64,000 nt of DNA from Streptomyces sp. CB02923 (GCF_001905005.1 NZ_LWKZ01000001.1:685775-749774); one strand, 5' to 3'. Positions 43,161 through 51,846 are shown, counted from the stretch's first letter. Notes: generated from the sequence alone by a model not told the origin. Made by a program: numbers and translations.

Positions 43161-43210
43161 GTGTAGACAGCAACGTTTCAGTGGCACCGGAGCAGGAAGG
43201 GGACAACGGC

Positions 43211-44473
43211 ATGTCGGCAAGCGGCAAGAGCGGCCACGGCGGCGCCGGAGACGATCCGTTCGACGAGGGCGGCACCAGCATCCTGCGCCAGCCGATGGCC
43301 GTCTGGGCCACGGCGGGCGCCTCGGTCGTCGCCTTCATGGGCATCGGCCTCGTCGACCCGATCCTCCCCTCGATCGCCAAGGGCCTGCACGCCTCGAACA
43401 GCCAGGTCTCCCTGCTGTTCACCTCCTACTTCCTGATCACCGCGGTCGCGATGCTGGTCACCGGCTTCGTCTCCAGCCGGATCGGCGGCCGCAAGACCCT
43501 GCTCGCCGGGCTGGCGCTCGTGGTGGTCTTCGCGGCGCTGTCCGGCACGTCCTCCTCGGTGGGCGAACTGGTCGGCTTCCGGGCCGGCTGGGGCCTGGGC
43601 AACGCGCTGTTCGTCTCCACCTCGCTCGCCGTGATCGTCGGCGCTGCGGCCGGCGGGAGCGCCGCGGCGATCCTGCTGTACGAGTCGGCGCTCGGTCTCG
43701 GCATGGCCTGCGGGCCGCTGCTCGGCGCGGTCCTCGGCGACATGAAGTGGCGCTACCCCTTCTTCGGCACCGCCGTCCTGATGGCCGTCGGCTTCGTCGC
43801 GATCACGGTGTTCCTGAAGGAACAGCCCCGGCCGGCCCGCAAGACCTCCTTGCTGGACCCGATCAAGGCCCTCGGCCACGGCGGCCTGGCCTCCGCCGCC
43901 GTCTCCGCGTTCTTCTACAACTACGCGTTCTTCACGGTGCTGGCCTTCACGCCCTTCGTGCTGAACATGAGCCCGTACAAGTCCGGCGGCGTCTTCTTCG
44001 CCTGGGGCGTGCTGCTCGCCGTCTTCTCCGTGCTGGTGGCGCCGCGCCTCCAGGAGCGCTTCGGGTCGCTGAAGGTCCTGGGCGGCTCACTGGTGCTGCT
44101 CGCCGCGGACCTCCTGGTCCTCGGGTACGGCAGCCACACCACCGCCGTCGTCTGCACGGTCCTGTCCGGCGCCTTCATCGGCCTGAACAACACCGTCTTC
44201 ACGGAGCTGGCGCTCGGCGTCTCCGACGCGCCGCGTCCGGTGGCGAGCGCGGGCTACAACTTCGTGCGCTGGTTCGCCGCCGCGGCCGCGCCGTTCCTGG
44301 CGCCGAAGATCGAGGAGTGGACCGACATCCACATCCCGTTCGTGGTCGCGGCCCTGGCGGCACTCGCCGGCGCGGGCGTCGTGGCCGTACGGCGCCGGGC
44401 GCTGACCCTGCGGGCGCACGAGCTGGAGCCGCAGCACGCCACCGAGGACGGCGTCTCCGCCTTCGCCGGCTGA
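43211..44473 (+). CDS. MFS transporter (drug-exporter type)
   Basis: A 420 aa major-facilitator protein with twelve hydrophobic helices. Start ATG 43211 with GGAAGGGGA 7 nt upstream; an in-frame GTG at 43181 is an alternative. The first helix (VVAFMGIGLVDPILPSIAKGL) and loop 2-3 (GFVSSRIGGRKTLL, the MFS motif A region) fit the 12-helix DHA1-like exporters; motif C-like GPLLGAVLGD lies in helix 5. Likely exports a small molecule; the substrate is unknown. Expression is probably controlled at the promoter/operator described at 43131-43160, by a regulator not encoded nearby. Confidence 0.92.
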   Translation: MSASGKSGHGGAGDDPFDEGGTSILRQPMAVWATAGASVVAFMGIGLVDPILPSIAKGLHASNSQVSLLFTSYFLITAVAMLVTGFVSSRIGGRKTLLAGLALVVVFAALSGTSSSVGELVGFRAGWGLGNALFVSTSLAVIVGAAAGGSAAAILLYESALGLGMACGPLLGAVLGDMKWRYPFFGTAVLMAVGFVAITVFLKEQPRPARKTSLLDPIKALGHGGLASAAVSAFFYNYAFFTVLAFTPFVLNMSPYKSGGVFFAWGVLLAVFSVLVAPRLQERFGSLKVLGGSLVLLAADLLVLGYGSHTTAVVCTVLSGAFIGLNNTVFTELALGVSDAPRPVASAGYNFVRWFAAAAAPFLAPKIEEWTDIHIPFVVAALAALAGAGVVAVRRRALTLRAHELEPQHATEDGVSAFAG

Positions 44474-44491
44474 CAGGCCCTCGGTACCGCG

Positions 44492-44528
44492 GTACGGCGC
44501 GCCGCCCACCCGGGCCGGCGCGCCGTAC
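44492..44528. terminator. Bidirectional terminator
   Basis: Perfect 13-bp stem (GTACGGCGCGCCG and complement) between the convergent MFS and Sufu-domain genes. Confidence 0.85.
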
Positions 44529-44532
44529 TCCG

Positions 44533-45129
44533 CTATGCCAGCGCCACTCCCGTACGCAGCGGATCCCGCACGTCCGTACCGGCCTTGAGCCACCGCTCCT
44601 GGAGGGCCTCGGCGCCGTGCACCCGCTTCCAGGCCGCCTCGTTGGGCGTCATCGGCAGCAGCGGCAGGAAGCGGACCGGGTCCAGCGGCTCGTCCAGCTC
44701 CAGGTCCGCCACCAGGCCGCCGGGCTCCGCGACCAGTACGGAGGTGAACGGCGCGCCCGGCCACAGCGGCTCCCCCACGTCCAGCGACGCCCCCGGCGCC
44801 ACGACCACGCCCTCGACCTGCGGGGAGGCGGCGAGGACGGCGAGCGGCCGCAGCACCTTGTCGGTACCGGCGCGGCCCGCCTTCACCGACAGGACCAGTT
44901 CCGCGCGCGGGCCGCGCAGCGGGTCGGCCAGCACGGCCGTGGGGTCGGTCATCGGGTGGTCCGACATTCCGAGGGTGACGTAGCGCACCAGGTCGCCGTC
45001 CGGGCCGCCGCCGGTGAAGCGCAGGACCTCGATGCGGTCGGTCCCGAGGAAGGTGACGGCGGCGCGCGCGTCCGGCTCGCCCAGAGTCGTGCGCAGACGG
45101 GCTTCGACCAGCTCAAGAACGTCAGACAT
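44533..45129 (-). CDS. Suppressor-of-fused (Sufu) domain protein
   Basis: A 198 aa protein made almost entirely of the Sufu domain (PF05076), known from the Hedgehog pathway but common in bacteria with unknown role, often near immunity or polymorphic-toxin genes. Visible are RYVTLGMSDHPM, RAELVLSVK, and the conserved LLPMTPNEAAWKRVHGAEALQERW near the C-terminus. There is no toxin next to it, so a housekeeping or interaction function is as likely. ATG 45129 has TATGCT 6 nt upstream and no Shine-Dalgarno (leaderless). Confidence 0.85.
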   Translation of the reverse strand: MSDVLELVEARLRTTLGEPDARAAVTFLGTDRIEVLRFTGGGPDGDLVRYVTLGMSDHPMTDPTAVLADPLRGPRAELVLSVKAGRAGTDKVLRPLAVLAASPQVEGVVVAPGASLDVGEPLWPGAPFTSVLVAEPGGLVADLELDEPLDPVRFLPLLPMTPNEAAWKRVHGAEALQERWLKAGTDVRDPLRTGVALA

Positions 45130-45135
45130 GCCGCG

Positions 45136-45141
45136 AGCATA
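45136..45141 (-). promoter_or_regulatory. -10 box, leaderless promoter of the Sufu gene
   Basis: TATGCT 6 nt before ATG 45129; no clear -35. Confidence 0.4.
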
Positions 45142-45648
45142 GGCCCGGCCCGACGCCCGGCCGCCGCCGCCCGGCGGATGGCCTCGGGGCACCGGTGACG
45201 GCCGTTCGTATGGAACGGGCAAAGGCGCACCGGATCGGTTCTGACGGCTGATAGCCTTGCCGTCTGGTCAGGGAATGACGTCGTCCCCCAGCGGGGACCG
45301 GCCGGAGGAGGTGGGGCTGCGGTGGATCCAAGTCGACCGTGCAGTACCGACAGTTCTCCTGTCATCCCCCAGCGCGCCCAGCGGCTTTCTTGATCCAGGG
45401 GCTTCCGTACCCCCGCCGCTCGCGGTCAAACCCGTGAAGTGCCTTCGCGCCGGAAGTAGATGACGGAAGAGCGCCTTCGACTCTCGTTTCCGTGTTTTCT
45501 GCGTTTTCTGCGAACTGCCGTCAGACCTGCGCACGGAGCGCCGCCCGCTTTGCGGACGTACGGACAGCGCCGTCGCGTACGCCCACGTTCCGGGCAGCGT
45601 TACGCCGCGCGCCCGCGGCTGGCGGCCGGCCCGTGAAGGAGCCTGCCC
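45142..45648 (+). promoter_or_regulatory. Long gap upstream of corA
   Basis: About 500 bp. It contains a TAGCCT box (45252-45257), the candidate 23-aa ORF at 45322-45393 and an AT-richer stretch with TTTCCGTGTTTTCTGCGTTTTC (direct repeat TTTTCTGCG, about 45491-45510). A Mg2+-responsive leader is conceivable for corA, but I cannot see a recognisable M-box riboswitch. Confidence 0.4.
45322..45393 (+). CDS. Candidate 23-aa upstream ORF in the corA leader
   Basis: GTG 45322, preceded 10 nt upstream by GGAGGAGG, the strongest Shine-Dalgarno in the gap. The frame (VDPSRPCSTDSSPVIPQ, then RAQRLS) stops at 45393. It could be a leader peptide or the start of a decayed gene. Confidence 0.35.
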   Translation: MDPSRPCSTDSSPVIPQRAQRLS

Positions 45649-46782
45649 ATGTCGATGATCCGCGACCTGCGTGCCGCCGTCCGCCCCTCCAAGCGGCGCG
45701 AGGACTCCCCGTACAAGTACGAGACCGACCGCCGCGCGGCCCGCACCAACAGCGCCATCGTGGACTGCGGCGTCTACCGCGACGGCCGGCGTGTCAGCGA
45801 CCACGTCACGCCGTCCGAGGCGATGGCGGGCGTACGCGGCGGCGGGGGCTTCGCCTGGATCGGGCTGCACGAGCCCACCGAGGCGGAATTCGCGGAGATC
45901 GCACGGGAGTTCGGGCTGCACCCGCTGGCCGTCGAGGACGCGGTCCACGCCCACCAGCGGCCCAAGCTGGAGCGCTACGACGACACCCTCTTCACCGTCT
46001 TCAAGACGGTCCACTACGTCGAGCACGCGGAGCTGACCGCCACCAGCGAGGTGGTCGAGACCGGCGAGGTGATGTGCTTCACCGGCCGGGACTTCATCGT
46101 GACCGTGCGGCACGGCGGCCAGGGCTCGCTGCGCGCGCTGCGCCACCGCCTCCAGGACGACCCGGAGCTGCTGGGCAAGGGCCCGTCCGCGGTGCTGCAC
46201 GCCATCGCCGACCAGGTCGTGGACGGCTACATCGCGGTGGCCGGCGCGATGCAGGACGACATCGACGAGGTGGAGATCGACGTCTTCAGCTCCGGCTCGG
46301 ACGGCAAGAAGGCGCACTCCGGCAAGGGCTCGGCGAAGGGCGGCGACGCCGGGCGGATCTACCAACTCAAGCGTGAGGTGCTGGAGTTCAAGCGGGCGGT
46401 GTCGCCGCTGCTGCGCCCGATGCAGGTACTGAGCGAGCGGCCGATGCGGCTGGTCGACTGCGACATCCAGAAGTACTTCCGGGACGTGGCCGACCACCTG
46501 GCCCGGGTCAACGAGCAGGTGCTCTCCTTCGACGACCTGCTCAACTCGATCCTCCAGGCCAATCTGGCGCAGGCGACGGTGGCCCAGAACGAGGACATGC
46601 GCAGGATCACCTCATGGGCGGCGATCTTCGCCGTACCGACGATGATCGCCGGGATCTACGGCATGAACTTCGAGTACATGCCCGAACTGAAGTGGAAGTA
46701 CGGCTATCCGCTCGTCCTGGTCGTCACGGTCGGCATCTGCTTCGGCATCCACCGCGGCTTCAAGCGCAACGGCTGGCTGTGA
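45649..46782 (+). CDS. corA: CorA-family magnesium/cobalt transporter
   Basis: A 377 aa protein with a GAAGGAG ribosome-binding site before ATG 45649. A long N-terminal cytosolic alpha/beta plus coiled-coil domain (Mg2+-sensing in CorA) is followed by two C-terminal helices. The YGMNFEYMPEL loop (GMN at about residue 337) is the selectivity signature. A linker of about 25 residues rich in Gly/Lys/Ser (SSGSDGKKAHSGKG) inside the coiled coil is unusual. Forms pentameric Mg2+ channels. Corresponds to recalled Rv1239c. Confidence 0.95.
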   Translation: MSMIRDLRAAVRPSKRREDSPYKYETDRRAARTNSAIVDCGVYRDGRRVSDHVTPSEAMAGVRGGGGFAWIGLHEPTEAEFAEIAREFGLHPLAVEDAVHAHQRPKLERYDDTLFTVFKTVHYVEHAELTATSEVVETGEVMCFTGRDFIVTVRHGGQGSLRALRHRLQDDPELLGKGPSAVLHAIADQVVDGYIAVAGAMQDDIDEVEIDVFSSGSDGKKAHSGKGSAKGGDAGRIYQLKREVLEFKRAVSPLLRPMQVLSERPMRLVDCDIQKYFRDVADHLARVNEQVLSFDDLLNSILQANLAQATVAQNEDMRRITSWAAIFAVPTMIAGIYGMNFEYMPELKWKYGYPLVLVVTVGICFGIHRGFKRNGWL

Positions 46783-46844
46783 CCCGACCCGACCCGGCCC
46801 CGAACGGTCCGGGGAGCGGTCCGGGCGCCCCGCCCGCCGCCCAT

Positions 46845-46850
46845 TAGGCT
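46845..46850 (+). promoter_or_regulatory. -10 box, leaderless promoter of ORF 46857
   Basis: TAGGCT 6 nt before ATG 46857, no ribosome-binding site. Confidence 0.45.
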
Positions 46851-46856
46851 GAGTCC

Positions 46857-47426
46857 ATGACGGACACCGTGTCGCAGGCGCTGCTGGACCGCGCGCTCAT
46901 CGAAGAGGCCACCAAGAAGTCCGGCCTCATCTGGGTACGGGGCACCACCGGCCCGGCACGGGCCCTGTGGCACGTCTGGCACGACGGCGCCGCGTGCCTC
47001 GTCGGAGCGGGCTCCGGCGCCGCGGACCGGGCGGCCGGACCGGCGGACGAGCAGCCGCTGCACGACCTCGGCCTCGTCGACGGCGGCACCGCGACCGTCA
47101 CCCTGCGCAGCAAGGACAAGGGCGGCCGCCTGGTCGCCTGGCAGGCCCGGGTCACCGAGCTGGTGCCGGACAGCGAGGCGTGGCAGGCCGCCGTGGAAGA
47201 CCTCAAGGGCAAGCGGCTCAACGCGCCGGACGCGGAGACGATGCCGCGGCGCTGGGCCCGTGAGTGCCGCGTCCTGCGCCTGGAGCCGGTCACGGACGCG
47301 GCGGCCCGCACCGACTTCGACGAGACCTCGCAGGCCGCCCGCCCGCTGCCCACACCGGCCACCACGCGCGAGCCCGTTCCGGCGGCCCTGCCCAAGCTGC
47401 TGCGGGGGAAGCGGCGCGGGCGCTGA
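46857..47426 (+). CDS. Conserved hypothetical protein
   Basis: A 189 aa soluble protein. The N-terminal segment (KKSGLIWVRGTTGPARALWHVWHDG, long strands) looks like part of a split-barrel fold such as pyridoxamine-phosphate-oxidase-like proteins, but no cofactor motif is evident. The middle (VPDSEAWQAAVEDLKGKRLNA) is helical and the C-terminus is basic (KLLRGKRRGR). Probably transcribed from its own leaderless promoter after corA. Function not recognised. Confidence 0.75.
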   Translation: MTDTVSQALLDRALIEEATKKSGLIWVRGTTGPARALWHVWHDGAACLVGAGSGAADRAAGPADEQPLHDLGLVDGGTATVTLRSKDKGGRLVAWQARVTELVPDSEAWQAAVEDLKGKRLNAPDAETMPRRWARECRVLRLEPVTDAAARTDFDETSQAARPLPTPATTREPVPAALPKLLRGKRRGR

Positions 47427-47535
47427 GGGGGGCGTCCTCCTCAGAACGGCGTCTCAGGCCTCTCCGGCGGCAACTCACGGATCCCGCCGGAACCGTCGGC
47501 GAGCGGCGCCGGGTCGAACAGCGGCAGCTCCTGCT

Positions 47536-48330
47536 TCAGTCGCCGATCGTGATCGACTTTCCGTAGTCGATGATCTGGCTGTCCGCCGGTGCCTGGAGCT
47601 GCACCGGCTGTCCCCAGTCGGTGAGCCGTACCTCGCCCGCCCCGCCCGCGCGCCGGAGCCGGAGCGGGTAGGGCTTGCCCTCCAGGGAGACGTCGAGGGT
47701 GCCGCCCGCGCCCTGAGCGGCGGCGATACGGATGGTGCGGGTGCCGTCGAGGGTGCCGCGGTCGCCGGTGGCGAGTTTGCCGTGCAGTCCGAGGAGGCTG
47801 CCGAGCAGGACGTCCTTGTCCGTGAAGCCGCTGAAACGCTTGTACACGGGGTCCTTGGACGGCACCTTCACGTACTTGCCGACCAGCTTGGCGGCGGCCG
47901 CCTCGTCGTTCTTCGAGGGGTTGGCGTTCTTCTCGCGGGCCCAGAAACCGGCGTCCGCCTTGAGGTAGAGCGCGTCGCCGACGCGCAGCAGCTGGAAGGT
48001 GGCCGCCTTGGTGGAGAGTTCGCCCCGGGCGCCCTCGGGGCCGAGCCGCATGTCCAGCTTGTAGGTGCGGCCCTGGCTGACGAGGTTGCCGGAGAGGCGT
48101 ACCGTCCCGGCGCCGCGGGCGGCCGTCTGCGCCTTGGTCTGGATCGCGTCGGCGGGCAGCTTGCCGACCCCGTTGGTCCCGGCGTCCGGGTCCTCCGTCG
48201 CGCATCCCGTCAGCGCCCCGGCGAGCACCGCGCTCACCGCCGCCGTCAGCGCCGCACCGCGTCCGCGGTGGGGTACGGCCGGGCGGCGGGAGCAGGCCCC
48301 GGCGGGGCCTGCCGAGGGGAAAGCGGTCAC
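47536..48330 (-). CDS. Lipoprotein (LppX/LprG-like)
   Basis: A 264 aa exported lipoprotein. GTG 48330 has AGGAGG 10 nt upstream. The signal helix (LTAAVSAVLAGALTGC) ends in a lipobox with Cys at about 43. The mature protein has an alternating-strand pattern of the LolA/LppX/LprG beta-barrel half (VRLSGNLVSQGRTYKLDMRL, FQLLRVGDALYLKADAGFW), a fold that carries acyl lipids or acts in lipoprotein sorting. It stands alone, convergent with ORF 46857. Ligand unknown. Confidence 0.85.
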   Translation of the reverse strand: MTAFPSAGPAGACSRRPAVPHRGRGAALTAAVSAVLAGALTGCATEDPDAGTNGVGKLPADAIQTKAQTAARGAGTVRLSGNLVSQGRTYKLDMRLGPEGARGELSTKAATFQLLRVGDALYLKADAGFWAREKNANPSKNDEAAAAKLVGKYVKVPSKDPVYKRFSGFTDKDVLLGSLLGLHGKLATGDRGTLDGTRTIRIAAAQGAGGTLDVSLEGKPYPLRLRRAGGAGEVRLTDWGQPVQLQAPADSQIIDYGKSITIGD

Positions 48331-48610
48331 GACGGTTCTGCCTCCTGATGCGGATGACCTCGACGGCAGTACGGCAGCGTACCCGGGCCCGTGCACGTCG
48401 TACGGCGGAGTGCGCGGTGGACACCGTACGGCCCTTCCCCCCGGGGCGGCACCGGGTGGCGCACGTTAGCCTGATTTCGGATCAAGCCCGTTTGAGGGGC
48501 TTCACCTGCGAAGAAGCGGCAACACGTAACGCCAGGGTCCAGGGGGCGCGGCCGCGGAGCGACGCGGCGGCCCGGTACGGCGCAGCGGAACGGAAGCGGA
48601 GGCACTCGGC

Positions 48611-49909
48611 ATGGCGGTGGTCACCCCCCGGGTATTCGTCTCCCACCTCGCGGGCATCGCCGTCTTCGACCCCAACGGCGACCAGGTCGGCCGGGTCCGG
48701 GACCTGGTCGCGATGCTGCGGGTCGGCGGGCGGCCGCCCCGGCTGCTGGGCCTGGTCGTCGAGGTCATCAGCCGCCGCCGGATCTTCCTGCCGATGACCC
48801 GGGTGACGGGCGTGGAGTCCGGCCAGGTCATCACCACCGGCGTGGTGAACATGCGGCGCTTCGAGCAGCGCGCGTCGGAGACCCTGGTCCTCGGTGAGCT
48901 GCTGGACCGCCGGGTGAGCCTGGTCGAGACGGGCGAGGAGGCCACCGTCCTGGACATCGGCATCATCCAGCTGCCGGCCCGCCGCGACTGGGAGATCGAC
49001 AAGGTCTTCGTACGGAAGGGGAAGGGCGGGGCGCTGCGCCGCAAGGGAGAGACCTTGACGCTGGACTGGTCGGGGGTGACCGGGTTCTCGCTGGAGGAGC
49101 ACGGGCAGGGCGCGGAGAACCTGCTCGCCACCTTCGAGCAGCTGCGCCCGGCGGACCTGGCCAGCGCGCTCCACCATCTGACGCCGAAGCGGCGCGGCGA
49201 GGTGGCCGCGGCGCTGGCCGACGACCGGCTGGCGGACGTCCTGGAGGAGCTGCCGGAGGACGACCGGGTCGAGATCATGGGCAAGCTCCAGGAGGAGCGG
49301 GCCGCCGACGTCCTGGAGGCGATGGACCCGGACGACGCCGCCGACCTGCTCTCCGAGCTGCCGGAGGAGGAGAAGGAGCGGCTGCTGGGGCTGATGCGGC
49401 CGGACGACGCGGCGGACGTACGGCGCCTGCTGGCGTACGAGGAGCGCACCGCGGGCGGTCTGATGACGACCGAGCCGATCGTGCTGCGGCCGGACGCGAC
49501 GATCGCGGACGCGCTGGCCCGGGTGCGCGACCCGGACCTCTCGCCGTCGCTGGCGGCGCAGGTGTACGTGTGCCGGCCGCCGGACGAGACGCCGACCGGC
49601 AAGTACCTGGGCCTGGTGCACTTCCAGCGGCTGCTGCGCGATCCGCCGTTCACGCTCGTCAGCTCCGTCGCGGACACCGATCTGCCGCCGCTGCCGCCGG
49701 GCACCCCGCTGAACGAGGTGACCAGCTATCTGGCGACGTACAACATGGTGGCGGCGCCGGTCGTGGACGAGAGCGGCTCCCTGCTGGGCGCGGTGACCGT
49801 CGACGACGTACTGGACCACCTGCTGCCCGACGACTGGCGTGAGGCGGAGATGCACGGCCCGCCGGGCGCGGCGGCGGACCGGGAAGGAGAGCCGGACGAT
49901 GGGCGCTGA
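48611..49909 (+). CDS. Soluble MgtE-like protein with CBS domains
   Basis: A 432 aa cytosolic protein with GGAGG 10 nt before ATG 48611. Residues about 1-150 contain two PRC-barrel-like units (VFDPNGDQVGRVRDLVAML). Residues about 165-290 form the MgtE N-terminal superhelix (VLEELPEDDRVEIMG, VLEAMDPDDAADLLSELPEEE). Residues about 300-415 form a CBS pair (GGLMTTEPIVLRP, MVAAPVVDESGSLLGAVTVDDV). The membrane channel domain of MgtE is absent, so it probably senses Mg2+ or nucleotide rather than transporting. It overlaps the DUF1003 gene by 11 nt. Matches recalled Rv1232c. Confidence 0.88.
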   Translation: MAVVTPRVFVSHLAGIAVFDPNGDQVGRVRDLVAMLRVGGRPPRLLGLVVEVISRRRIFLPMTRVTGVESGQVITTGVVNMRRFEQRASETLVLGELLDRRVSLVETGEEATVLDIGIIQLPARRDWEIDKVFVRKGKGGALRRKGETLTLDWSGVTGFSLEEHGQGAENLLATFEQLRPADLASALHHLTPKRRGEVAAALADDRLADVLEELPEDDRVEIMGKLQEERAADVLEAMDPDDAADLLSELPEEEKERLLGLMRPDDAADVRRLLAYEERTAGGLMTTEPIVLRPDATIADALARVRDPDLSPSLAAQVYVCRPPDETPTGKYLGLVHFQRLLRDPPFTLVSSVADTDLPPLPPGTPLNEVTSYLATYNMVAAPVVDESGSLLGAVTVDDVLDHLLPDDWREAEMHGPPGAAADREGEPDDGR

Positions 49910-50489
49910 GGAACGGGACGGTGTCAAGGAGCGTGCGCGGGCGCTGAGCGCCACGCCGGGGCCCGGAGCGGGCGGCGGGCGCCCCCGGGTGCGCCTGGAC
50001 CAGCCCCGCGCGCGGCGGCGGAGTCTGCTGCCGGAGTACGACCCGGAGGCGTTCGGGCGGCTGTCGGAGAAGATCGCCCGTTTCCTGGGGACCGGCCGGT
50101 TCATCGTCTGGATGACGGTGATCATCGTGCTGTGGATCATCTGGAACATCGCCGCGCCCGGTCATCTGCGCTTCGACCATTACCCGTTCATCTTCCTGAC
50201 CCTGATGCTCTCGCTCCAGGCGTCCTACGCGGCCCCGCTGATCCTGCTCGCGCAGAACCGGCAGGACGACCGGGACCGGGTCACCCGCGAACAGGACCGC
50301 AAGCAGAACGAGCGCGCCATCGCCGACACCGAGTACCTGACGCGGGAGATCGCGGCGCTGCGGCTGGGCCTGGGCGAGGTGGCCACCCGCGACTGGATCC
50401 GCTCCGAACTCCAGGACATGATGAAGGAGCTGGAGCTGCGTCAGATGGTGGACGCCGAGGGCGAGCAGGAGTACCGGCGCCGGGAGTAG
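49899..50489 (+). CDS. DUF1003 membrane protein
   Basis: A 196 aa protein. Start ATG 49899 with GGAAGGAGA upstream, overlapping the previous gene by 11 nt. Two closely spaced helices (FIVWMTVIIVLWIIWNI and the FIFLTLMLSLQASYAAPLILL segment) follow a basic N-terminus (RLDQPRARRRSLL). A charged C-terminal coiled coil begins with AQNRQDDRDRVTREQD and ends at EYRRRE. DUF1003 proteins are of unknown function; the coupling to an MgtE-like protein suggests a membrane partner for it. Matches recalled Rv1231c. Confidence 0.9.
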   Translation: MGAEERDGVKERARALSATPGPGAGGGRPRVRLDQPRARRRSLLPEYDPEAFGRLSEKIARFLGTGRFIVWMTVIIVLWIIWNIAAPGHLRFDHYPFIFLTLMLSLQASYAAPLILLAQNRQDDRDRVTREQDRKQNERAIADTEYLTREIAALRLGLGEVATRDWIRSELQDMMKELELRQMVDAEGEQEYRRRE

Positions 50490-50585
50490 CGCGGACGCCG
50501 GGAGTGACGAACACGACCGTCACCGGGCCTTTCCGGAGGCCGCCACCGGCCCCGTGGGCCCGCCCGTCGCCCGACCACCACCCCT

Positions 50586-50614
50586 TTGGGACGCGCTTCG
50601 CGCGGCCGTAGTAT
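50586..50614 (+). promoter_or_regulatory. Leaderless promoter of mrp
   Basis: TTGGGA-N17-TAGTAT, with the -10 ending 6 nt before ATG 50621, so transcription would begin at the A of the start codon. No ribosome-binding site. The best-formed of the leaderless candidates. Confidence 0.65.
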
Positions 50615-50620
50615 TTCGGC

Positions 50621-51781
50621 ATGGCTACCGACACACCCCCCAGCGCAGCGCCCAGCGAGGACGCGGTCCGCGCCGCGCTCGCCACGGTGAACGACCCCGA
50701 GATCCACCGCCCCATCACCGAACTGGGCATGGTCAAGTCGGTGGAGATCGCGGCGGACGGCGCGGTGGCGGTGGCGGTCTACCTGACGGTCGCGGGCTGC
50801 CCGATGCGCGAGACGATCACCTCGAACGTGCGGGACGCCGTGGCGCGCGTCGAGGGCGTCACCGGGGTCTCGGTCGAGCTGGACGTGATGAGCGACGAGC
50901 AGCGCAAGGAGCTGGCGTCCTCGCTGCGCGGCGGCACCGCCGAGCGCGAGGTGCCGTTCGCCAAGCCGGGCTCGCTGACCCGGGTGTACGCGGTCGCCTC
51001 CGGCAAGGGCGGTGTCGGCAAGTCCTCGGTGACCGTCAACCTGGCCGCGGCGATGGCGGCCGACGGCCTGAAGGTCGGCGTGGTGGACGCCGACATCTAC
51101 GGGCACTCGGTGCCCCGGATGCTGGGCGCGGAGGGCCGTCCCACCCAGGTCGAAAACATGATCATGCCGCCGTCGGCCAACGGCGTGAAGGTGATCTCCA
51201 TCGGCATGTTCACCCCGGGCAACGCCCCGGTGGTCTGGCGCGGGCCGATGCTGCACCGCGCGCTCCAGCAGTTCCTGGCCGACGTGTACTGGGGCGACCT
51301 GGACGTGCTGCTGCTCGACCTGCCCCCGGGCACCGGCGACATCGCCATCTCGGTGGCGCAGCTGGTCCCCAACGCCGAGATCCTGGTCGTCACGACCCCG
51401 CAGCAGGCCGCGGCGGAGGTCGCCGAGCGGGCCGGCTCGATCGCCGTACAGACCCATCAGAAGATCGTCGGCGTGGTGGAGAACATGTCCGGGCTGCCCT
51501 GCCCGCACTGCGACGAGATGGTGGACGTGTTCGGCACCGGCGGCGGCGAGCGGGTCGCCGAGGGCCTGACGAAGACGACCGGCACGCAGGTGCCGGTGCT
51601 GGGCGCCATCCCGATCGACGTACGGCTGCGCGAGGGCGGCGACGAGGGCAAGCCGATCGTGCTGACCGACCCGGAGTCCCCCGCGGGCGCGGCGATCCGC
51701 GCCATCGCGGGCAAGCTGGGCGGCCGGCAGCGCGGCCTGTCGGGCCTGTCGCTGGGGATCACGCCGCGCAACAAGTTCTGA
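50621..51781 (+). CDS. mrp: Mrp/NBP35-family Fe-S cluster carrier ATPase
   Basis: A 386 aa P-loop ATPase. The N-terminal MIP18/DUF59 domain (about 8-85, VNDPEIHRPITELGMV) is fused to a deviant Walker A domain (ASGKGGVGKSSVTVNLA, about 126-142) with DADIYGHSVPRML and the C-terminal CPHC pair (GLPCPHCDEM) that binds the bridging Fe-S cluster. It delivers Fe-S clusters to apoproteins. Matches recalled Rv1229c. Followed by a terminator. Confidence 0.95.
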   Translation: MATDTPPSAAPSEDAVRAALATVNDPEIHRPITELGMVKSVEIAADGAVAVAVYLTVAGCPMRETITSNVRDAVARVEGVTGVSVELDVMSDEQRKELASSLRGGTAEREVPFAKPGSLTRVYAVASGKGGVGKSSVTVNLAAAMAADGLKVGVVDADIYGHSVPRMLGAEGRPTQVENMIMPPSANGVKVISIGMFTPGNAPVVWRGPMLHRALQQFLADVYWGDLDVLLLDLPPGTGDIAISVAQLVPNAEILVVTTPQQAAAEVAERAGSIAVQTHQKIVGVVENMSGLPCPHCDEMVDVFGTGGGERVAEGLTKTTGTQVPVLGAIPIDVRLREGGDEGKPIVLTDPESPAGAAIRAIAGKLGGRQRGLSGLSLGITPRNKF

Positions 51782-51819
51782 GAGGTCCGGCGGCCGGGGA
51801 CGGCGGCCGGGACGTGCGG

Positions 51820-51846
51820 AGGGGCGGGCCCGTCGGGCTCGCCCCT
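51820..51846. terminator. Terminator after mrp
   Basis: 13-bp arms AGGGGCGGGCCCG/CGGGCTCGCCCCT (one G-U) with a T centre, between convergent genes. Confidence 0.75.

Noticed and set aside
44533..45129. Sufu-domain protein as immunity protein of a polymorphic toxin
   Set aside because: No toxin, WXG100 or secretion gene is adjacent and the gene looks like a stand-alone, leaderless housekeeping gene.
45130..45648. M-box (ykoK) magnesium riboswitch upstream of corA
   Set aside because: I looked for the conserved M-box pairing and loops and could not recognise them; only the small ORF and direct repeat are visible.
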